Shown here piece by piece: positions 5,861 through 9,907 of a DNA stretch of 64,000 nucleotides. The notes under the pieces are model-generated. The model worked only from the letters and a program-made list of their open reading frames with translations. It ran no database searches and was not told the DNA's origin. Each line of letters starts with the position of its first letter. Position 1 is the first letter of the stretch. Both the position numbers and the translations under genes were made by a program. Source of the DNA: a virus; IMG/VR virus record IMGVR_UViG_3300042317_000390, positions 62,001 through 126,000 of that record; one strand, written 5' to 3'.

Positions 5861-6170
5861 AGTTTGCCGAGGTCGTTGAGAGACGAAATATAGGTTTCTT
5901 GGACGTGGGGGCAGTTCCCACCGCCTCCACCATAGATACATAGATCGGAAGTGGATGAAAAAGGATACACACACCCGATTATGCAGTTGCCTTTTACCTG
6001 CAACTATGTATCTTTGATGGGGGCGATTCAGGTTCGACAGGATTCAGTAAGGTCGTAAGGAGATCGAAGGCGAAACGTAGATGCAAACGATAACGACGCA
6101 TCTTTTGGAGTTTATGCTCTAGTAGCATAATCCATTGGGCTGGCGACTTGCCTAGAAACAGAAAAGTCTG
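5861..6170 (+). ncRNA. ssrA: Circularly permuted (two-piece) tmRNA
   Basis: tmRNA with SmpB rescues stalled ribosomes and tags the unfinished protein. Here the parts are in permuted order: an acceptor piece (about 5866-5932) comes first and ends in T-arm, CGCCTCC, A, CCA; then an intervening segment (5933-6018); then the coding piece beginning GGGGGCGATTCAGG (from 6019), with tag frame 6083-6130 and a 3' end near 6170. The 7-bp acceptor stem 6019-6025 / 5922-5928 is complete, and its third pair is G-U, the alanyl-tRNA synthetase identity signal. The intervening segment has a 10-bp stem (5934-5943 / 6004-6013) and an inner 5-bp stem (5944-5948 / 5975-5979). Permuted order and the ANDN tag match alphaproteobacterial tmRNAs. 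Odd: the T-loop is GGCAGTT instead of TTCRANN. Piece ends are approximate; removal of the intervening segment by host RNases is inferred. Confidence 0.93.
6083..6130 (+). other. tmRNA tag reading frame (ANDNDASFGVYALVA, stop)
   Basis: Starting from the resume codon GCA (6083-6085), 15 codons run to TAA (6128-6130). The first four residues, ANDN, are the standard start of alphaproteobacterial tags, and the end, ALVA, resembles the ALAA/AVAA degrons recognised by ClpX(P). The sequence before the resume codon (CGTAGAT) resembles the usual UAG-containing region read by SmpB. The next upstream in-frame codons do not encode a start, as expected. Confidence 0.85.
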
Positions 6171-6179
6171 CTTTTTTTT
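6159..6179 (+). terminator. Probable terminator of the tmRNA gene
   Basis: A short hairpin, CAGA (6159-6162) with TCTG (6167-6170) and loop AAAG, is followed by C and eight T. The stem is only 4 bp, but the T-run and position at the end of the coding piece fit a terminator or an RNA 3'-end signal. Confidence 0.5.
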
Positions 6180-6194
6180 ATTTAAAGGATTGGT

Positions 6195-6566
6195 ATGGCT
6201 AATTGTATTGATTGTGGCGTTAAACTTACATCAAAAAACGCACATAAGAAAAAACAAGATTCTAAAGCTTTTGAATCGCGTTGTAAATCATGTACCAATA
6301 AAAAACGACATCAAGCTATTACTAAATTAAAACTGAAAGCCATTGATTATCTTGGTGGTAAGTGTAGTAATTGTGGGTATGATAAGTTTTATGGTGCTTT
6401 AGATTTTCATCATGTTAATCCATCAGAAAAAGAACATAGTTGGGGAACTTTGAGGAATCGTAATTGGGAATATATAAAAGAAGAATTGGATAAATGTATT
6501 TGTCTTTGTTCTAACTGTCATAGAGAATTACATCATCAATTACATCTAAATGGAACTAACGATTAA
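6195..6566 (+). CDS. HNH endonuclease, 123 aa
   Basis: The protein carries N-terminal zinc-knuckle pairs (C4-x2-C7, C30-x2-C33) and an HNH core: CSNCGY (57-62), the HH pair of ALDFHHVNP (72-73), then CSNCHRELHH (105-114). This is the compact HNH family common as free-standing homing endonucleases in T4-like phages. AAAGGA precedes the start. It lies between the tmRNA and the tRNA, a usual kind of site for mobile endonucleases. Its target cannot be read from sequence. A role in packaging is unlikely given the position far from the terminase. Confidence 0.85.
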   Translation: MANCIDCGVKLTSKNAHKKKQDSKAFESRCKSCTNKKRHQAITKLKLKAIDYLGGKCSNCGYDKFYGALDFHHVNPSEKEHSWGTLRNRNWEYIKEELDKCICLCSNCHRELHHQLHLNGTND

Positions 6567-6569
6567 CAG

Positions 6570-6602
6570 GTTTACTTTTTTCTCTATCGTAGTAGATTAT
6601 AT
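6570..6602 (+). promoter_or_regulatory. Possible promoter for the tRNA
   Basis: GTTTACTTTTTT resembles the CTTTACTTT element of the two promoters upstream. Possible -10 hexamers are TAGATT (6593-6598, 17-base spacer) and TTATAT (6597-6602). It ends six bases before tRNA-Arg. The match is weaker than the other two. Confidence 0.3.
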
Positions 6603-6607
6603 CTAAC

Positions 6608-6684
6608 GATTCCGTAGCTCAGCTGGATAGAGCAACTGCCTTCTAAGCAGTAGGTCATTGGTTCGAATCCAATCGGAATCGCCA
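6608..6684 (+). tRNA. tRNA-Arg (anticodon UCU)
   Basis: A full cloverleaf can be folded: acceptor GATTCCG/CGGAATC, D-arm GCTC/GAGC, anticodon stem ACTGC/GCAGT with loop CTTCTAA (anticodon TCT at 6642-6644), T-stem ATTGG/CCAAT with loop TTCGAAT, discriminator G and encoded CCA. It decodes AGA (and AGG), which is frequent in this phage's genes. Alphaproteobacteria with GC-rich genomes use AGA rarely, so this tRNA probably supports phage translation. Confidence 0.96.
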
Positions 6685-6692
6685 TATAAATA
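6685..6692 (+). promoter_or_regulatory. T4-type late promoter
   Basis: A perfect TATAAATA starts at the base after the tRNA CCA. It precedes the 36-aa ORF and the membrane protein/L,D-transpeptidase pair, implying late expression of these genes. Confidence 0.6.
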
Positions 6693-6722
6693 TAAAAACC
6701 TATCATATTTGGGGAGAACAAA

Positions 6723-6833
6723 ATGTCAAGACATAATCATTGGCTTTGGAATAGTTCTTTCATCAATCAACTACATCAATCATTGTTAAAACTAACATCT
6801 TGGCTCTGGCGCAAGCAGAATCATAATCACTGA
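6723..6833 (+). CDS. Small Trp/His-rich peptide, 36 aa
   Basis: The ATG follows GGGGAGA (6711-6717), a strong ribosome binding site, within a transcript expected from the late promoter at 6685. The product (MSRHNHWLWNSS...WLWRKQNHNH) has WLW near both ends, several histidines and a Leu-rich centre, so it could be a short amphipathic membrane-active peptide. No homologue is recognised. The good translation signal is the main support. Confidence 0.45.
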   Translation: MSRHNHWLWNSSFINQLHQSLLKLTSWLWRKQNHNH

Positions 6834-6849
6834 TATTGGAGTATATATT

Positions 6850-7056
6850 ATGGCGCTTTATCATGGGCACAAAGAATATGGTGCTGTTTATTATCTTACA
6901 ATAATCGCAATCTGGCTCGTATTTGCTGTTGGTTGGGTTATGAATATTATTTCAATTTGGAACACGATGGATAATCCCTTAACGGCCAAGTTCATTCTTC
7001 GCTGTATCGGTGTTTTCGTTGGTCCAGTTGGCGCTATTCTAGGGTATCTTTCATGA
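6850..7056 (+). CDS. Small two-helix membrane protein, 68 aa
   Basis: TTGGAG precedes the ATG. Two hydrophobic segments (residues ~13-35 and ~48-67) are joined by a short polar loop (WNTMDNPLTAKF). Size and topology allow a holin-type or inner-membrane accessory protein. It overlaps the L,D-transpeptidase start as ATGA, so the two are translated together and may act together at the cell wall. No family is recognised with confidence, and holin is only one possibility. Confidence 0.6.
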   Translation: MALYHGHKEYGAVYYLTIIAIWLVFAVGWVMNIISIWNTMDNPLTAKFILRCIGVFVGPVGAILGYLS

Positions 7057-7454
7057 ATAAACTATTAGTCGTTGCTGCTATTTTATTTTCTACTTCTGCT
7101 CTAGCTGATTTTGATATTGTAATCTCAAAACGTAAACAGACTATGAGCGTTTATGACGGTGGAGAGCTTATGGACGTATGGCCAGTCTCTACTGCTCGTA
7201 GAGGTTATTATACCCCTACTGGAACTTTCCATCCTTATGCCTATCAACCCATGCACTACTCAAAGAAATACGACAATGCGCCGATGCCCAATTCTATCTT
7301 TTTTAGCGGTGGTTATGCAATTCACGCTACTCCTCATGTTGGTGCTTTGGGTAGACCCGCTTCTCACGGCTGCGTTCGCCTTTCTCCAAGCAATGCTTCT
7401 ACTCTTTATAATATGACCAAAGGTGAATACACAACAATCACAATTAAGGAATAA
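7053..7454 (+). CDS. L,D-transpeptidase (YkuD domain), secreted, 133 aa
   Basis: L,D-transpeptidases form 3-3 cross-links in peptidoglycan or attach proteins to it, using a catalytic cysteine. A signal peptide (residues 1-18, ending ALA) leads into a minimal YkuD domain: TPTGTF (54-59), the conserved His of IHATPHVGALG (H91) and the catalytic motif SHGCVRL (104-110, C107 nucleophile). All key residues are present. The mature domain (~115 aa) is compact but complete, with no peptidoglycan-binding module. Translationally coupled to a small membrane protein and late-expressed by position. Host-derived origin is likely. Confidence 0.92.
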   Translation: MNKLLVVAAILFSTSALADFDIVISKRKQTMSVYDGGELMDVWPVSTARRGYYTPTGTFHPYAYQPMHYSKKYDNAPMPNSIFFSGGYAIHATPHVGALGRPASHGCVRLSPSNASTLYNMTKGEYTTITIKE

Positions 7455-7458
7455 TTCT

Positions 7459-7641
7459 ATGCAATCTAAAGAGTCTTATTCATATTCACATGCCAGCACT
7501 GTAATGTGGTCATTACAACAGGAATTGAATAGAAACAAGGCTCTTAGAACTAATGATTTGCACATACAGGAATATCTTGAAAGAAGAATTAAGGAATTGA
7601 AGGAATATGAAAAACAATGTTTAAAAATTCAAGCTTCGTAG
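7459..7641 (+). CDS. Small coiled-coil-like protein, 60 aa
   Basis: The ATG at 7459 is preferred over a longer version from 7423 that would lie inside the L,D-transpeptidase gene; AAGGAAT lies upstream. The C-terminal half (IQEYLERRIKELKEYEKQCLKI) is heptad-like and basic/acidic, suggesting a short coiled coil. It overlaps gp33 by 25 bases, implying coupled translation. Function unknown. Confidence 0.5.
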   Translation: MQSKESYSYSHASTVMWSLQQELNRNKALRTNDLHIQEYLERRIKELKEYEKQCLKIQAS

Positions 7642-7835
7642 AAGAGATAGAATCTCTCTGCAAAGACAAAAACATAGAATATATTGATGCTGTTGTGTTT
7701 TGGTGCCAGAAGAACAATCTTGAGATTGAAACAGCTGCATACTGGATCAAGAAAGACCCAGTGATGAAATCCAAGATTCAGCTTGAGGCTGAAAATTTAA
7801 ATGTTTTGAAGCGGGGCGCACGCCTTCCAATATAA
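7617..7835 (+). CDS. 33: Late transcription co-activator gp33-like, 72 aa
   Basis: In T4, gp33 bridges the sliding clamp gp45 and RNA polymerase to activate late promoters recognised by gp55. This short protein has the features I recall for cyanophage-type gp33: an acidic start, a central 'YIDAVVFWCQKNNLEIE' helix pair, KSKIQLEAENLN, and the basic, hydrophobic C-terminal RLPI tail. The position immediately before gp59 and gp32 matches T4 order 33-59-32. It is shorter than T4 gp33 (112 aa). The presence of TATAAATA boxes throughout the window is consistent with a functional late-transcription system. Confidence 0.7.
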   Translation: MFKNSSFVEEIESLCKDKNIEYIDAVVFWCQKNNLEIETAAYWIKKDPVMKSKIQLEAENLNVLKRGARLPI

Positions 7836-7838
7836 ATA
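7831..7838 (+). promoter_or_regulatory. T4-type late promoter
   Basis: A perfect TATAAATA overlaps the last codons of gp33 and sits 28 bases before the preferred start of the protease at 7867. This also argues against an ATG at 7840, which would fall at or before the transcription start. Confidence 0.55.
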
Positions 7839-7866
7839 AATGGTTAAACCATTGTTGGAGGCCAAT

Positions 7867-8373
7867 ATGCTTTTAAAAACAATTGGCAAGCCAGCACATG
7901 TACCGAATACCGTGATAAAAAAGGCAGTGGTTTTCTACGCAAAATATTTGTTAGGCGCTGGAAAGTTATATGAAAACATACAATTAACTGTGATTTTTGA
8001 AAAGTTTGCAGAAAACGACAATGATTACGGTTACTGTGACTGGGTTGACGATAACCATTGCAGCAGAGTATTCAATATAACCATTGACAGATCTCTCAGC
8101 AAGAAAGAAACACTTTTAGCCTTGGCGCATGAGATGGTGCATCTCAAGCAGTATGCCAAAGGCGAGTTGAAAGATATATTCAGACCCATGAGAATGGTGA
8201 AATGGCATGGTGACAGGTATCTACATGAGAAAATGGACTATTGGGAGCAGCCTTGGGAAATAGAGGCTTATGGTCGTGAGAAGGGATTATACTTCAAATT
8301 CCTTAATTATTTGAAAACTGGTGAATGTGAGATTATTAAATGTCCTCCTTTGAAGTCTATAAAGATTACATAG
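7867..8373 (+). CDS. SprT-like zinc metallopeptidase, 168 aa
   Basis: The zinc-protease motif HEMVH (88-92) lies in a helix (LLALAHEMVHLKQY), followed by WHGDRYLHEKMDYWEQPWEIEAYGRE (third-ligand region). This layout is that of SprT/WSS1-like and M48-like metallopeptidases, and small proteins of this kind occur in T4-like phages. The start at 7867 is chosen for the GGAGG at 7857-7861 and because a late promoter abuts the alternative ATG at 7840. Lying between gp33 and gp59, it may act on DNA-bound or replication proteins; that is inference from SprT-type proteases and location. Confidence 0.7.
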   Translation: MLLKTIGKPAHVPNTVIKKAVVFYAKYLLGAGKLYENIQLTVIFEKFAENDNDYGYCDWVDDNHCSRVFNITIDRSLSKKETLLALAHEMVHLKQYAKGELKDIFRPMRMVKWHGDRYLHEKMDYWEQPWEIEAYGREKGLYFKFLNYLKTGECEIIKCPPLKSIKIT

Positions 8374-8918
8374 CTCTTAAAAACCATTTCACTAAGAAAG
8401 AATATGACTACATAAAGTATAATGGTAAGACTGGTGTAAAGGCAGCGTCGTTTGCCAAACGCAAGGATAAAATCTTCTTTGACAAACTTGCGAAAAATCA
8501 GGATTACCATGAGTTTCTTATTGCTAATCTTAGTGACAATCCGAAGCTTTGGATTCGTGATCTTGCATATTCAGATGATGCTCAACTAAAGTTTCAGACT
8601 TGGAAGAAACGTAACCAATCTCTTTCATATATCTTTAAACAAGAAACCAACGAACATCTTTGTAAACCGTTCAATTACAACTTTGTTTGTAAGGATGGTG
8701 AGCATCCTATTCTCTTGAAACTATATCTGAGAAATGCTATATGTTTAGAGACTTTCTGTGTAATTTTAGATTTAACAGAATCTATTCCGTTCTTTGATAG
8801 GAAAATGGAATACGATCCAGTGTGGGAGGAAATCAGTCTAAAGGCAAAGAAATACATTCCGTTCATAAAATATGATAAAGATAAATTCCGTAAAATATTA
8901 CTAGACTTTTACGGCTAA
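8340..8918 (+). CDS. 59: Helicase loader gp59-like, 192 aa
   Basis: T4 gp59 loads the replicative helicase gp41 onto gp32-coated forks. The N-terminal segment (YDYIKYNGKTGVKAASF, then AKRKDKIFFDKLAKN, residues ~22-52) aligns with T4 gp59 'YDVIKYN...AYQKRRDKYFFQKLSEK', and the length (192 versus 217 aa) fits. Directly upstream of gp32, as in T4. It overlaps the preceding protease gene by 34 bases, suggesting coupled translation. Confidence 0.88.
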   Translation: MSSFEVYKDYIALKNHFTKKEYDYIKYNGKTGVKAASFAKRKDKIFFDKLAKNQDYHEFLIANLSDNPKLWIRDLAYSDDAQLKFQTWKKRNQSLSYIFKQETNEHLCKPFNYNFVCKDGEHPILLKLYLRNAICLETFCVILDLTESIPFFDRKMEYDPVWEEISLKAKKYIPFIKYDKDKFRKILLDFYG

Positions 8919-8927
8919 TTGAAGTAG

Positions 8928-8935
8928 TATAAATA
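8928..8935 (+). promoter_or_regulatory. T4-type late promoter before gp32
   Basis: A perfect TATAAATA sits between gp59 and gp32, 55 bases before the gp32 start. It would provide late synthesis of the single-stranded DNA-binding protein in addition to read-through from upstream. Confidence 0.65.
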
Positions 8936-8989
8936 TATCGGGTGATACAAATGCCCGTTATACAAACATACGATCATACGGAGATTAAT

Positions 8990-9880
8990 ATGGTAGATTT
9001 TGCTAAACTAAAAGCCTCTTCTGGTAAGAAGTCCCTAGAGTCCCTCACTCAAGAACTCACTAAAGTTTCTGGTAACGAATCAAACAACAAAGACGACGAG
9101 CGTTTTTGGCAACCAACTGCTGATAAGGCAGGTAATGGTTATGCTGTTATTCGTTTCCTCCCCGCCCCTGGCGAAGAAGACGTTCCATTCATTCGTCTAT
9201 TTGAGCATGGTTTCAAGGGTCCAGGCGGTTGGTATATTGAGAACTCACTAACCACTCTTGGTAAGAACGATCCTGTTTCTGACTACAATACTAAGCTTTG
9301 GAATAGCGGTATTGAGTCTAACAAGGAAATCGCTCGTAAGCAGAAGCGCAAGCTTAACTTCATTTCCAATATCTACGTAGTCCATGATTCTGGTAATCCA
9401 GACAAGGAAGGCAAAGTCTATCTCTTCAAGTATGGAAAGAAGATCTTTGATAAGCTAAAGGAAGCTATGGAGCCTCAGTTTGAGGACGAAGAGGCAGTCA
9501 ATCCTTTCGATCTTTGGTCAGGTGCTAACTTCAAGCTAAAGATTCGTCAGGTGGAAGGTTATCGTAATTACGATAAGTCTGAGTTTGATAAGGCTGGCCC
9601 TCTGTTCGATGACGACAAGAAGCTAGAGGCAGTATGGAAGCAGGAGTATTCTCTACAAGAGTTTCTTGCGCCATCTAATTTTAAGTCTTACGAGGAATTA
9701 GAAGCCCGTTTATCCAAGGTTCTAGGCTCTCCTAGCGCCCCTAAAGCTTCTAAGGTAGAGGATAGCCTAGACGAAGATAGAGCGCCCTCCTTTAAGGCTA
9801 CTCACGCTCCTAGCTATTCTGGAGACGATGATGATAATGCAGAACTAGAAGAGTTTTTCAATAAACTAAAGGACAAGTAA
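8990..9880 (+). CDS. 32: Single-stranded DNA-binding protein gp32, 296 aa
   Basis: gp32 coats single-stranded DNA at replication and recombination forks. The N-terminal basic LAST-like segment, the core HGFKGPGGWYIEN (~75-88), NFISNIYVV, GKVYLFKYGKKIFDKL and FKLKIRQVEGYRNYD all match gp32, and the acidic C-terminal tail (DDDDNAELEEFF...) is the protein-interaction domain. The start at 8990 is preferred to 8942 because GGAG lies just upstream and MVDFAKLK is the expected N-terminus. Unlike T4 gp32, the zinc-binding cysteine segment is absent: the region after WYIEN reads SLTTLGKNDPVSDYN, without cysteine. Ends at a strong terminator. Confidence 0.97.
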   Translation: MVDFAKLKASSGKKSLESLTQELTKVSGNESNNKDDERFWQPTADKAGNGYAVIRFLPAPGEEDVPFIRLFEHGFKGPGGWYIENSLTTLGKNDPVSDYNTKLWNSGIESNKEIARKQKRKLNFISNIYVVHDSGNPDKEGKVYLFKYGKKIFDKLKEAMEPQFEDEEAVNPFDLWSGANFKLKIRQVEGYRNYDKSEFDKAGPLFDDDKKLEAVWKQEYSLQEFLAPSNFKSYEELEARLSKVLGSPSAPKASKVEDSLDEDRAPSFKATHAPSYSGDDDDNAELEEFFNKLKDK

Positions 9881-9885
9881 AATTA

Positions 9886-9907
9886 GGGGGCATTAGCCCC
9901 CTTTTTT
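9886..9907. terminator. Bidirectional terminator between convergent operons
   Basis: A 6-bp GC stem, GGGGGC (9886-9891) with GCCCCC (9896-9901), loop ATTA, then TTTTTT (9902-9907). It ends the gp32 operon on the + strand and overlaps the stop of the - strand gene at 9906, so it probably serves that operon too, although the A-rich side for the - strand is weaker. Confidence 0.85.

Noticed and set aside
5797-6003. 68-aa ORF on the - strand across the tmRNA acceptor piece and intervening segment
   Set aside because: It lies antisense to the tmRNA structure and to the end of a secreted-protein gene, with no recognisable features.
6148-6330. 60-aa + strand ORF overlapping the tmRNA end and the HNH gene
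   Set aside because: Starts inside the tmRNA coding piece, runs through the T-run and is out of frame with the HNH endonuclease, which has its own ribosome binding site and zinc motifs.
8942-8989. Longer N-terminus for gp32 from ATG at 8942
   Set aside because: It lies 7 bases after the TATAAATA box, before or at the expected transcript start; GGAG and the family N-terminus support 8990.
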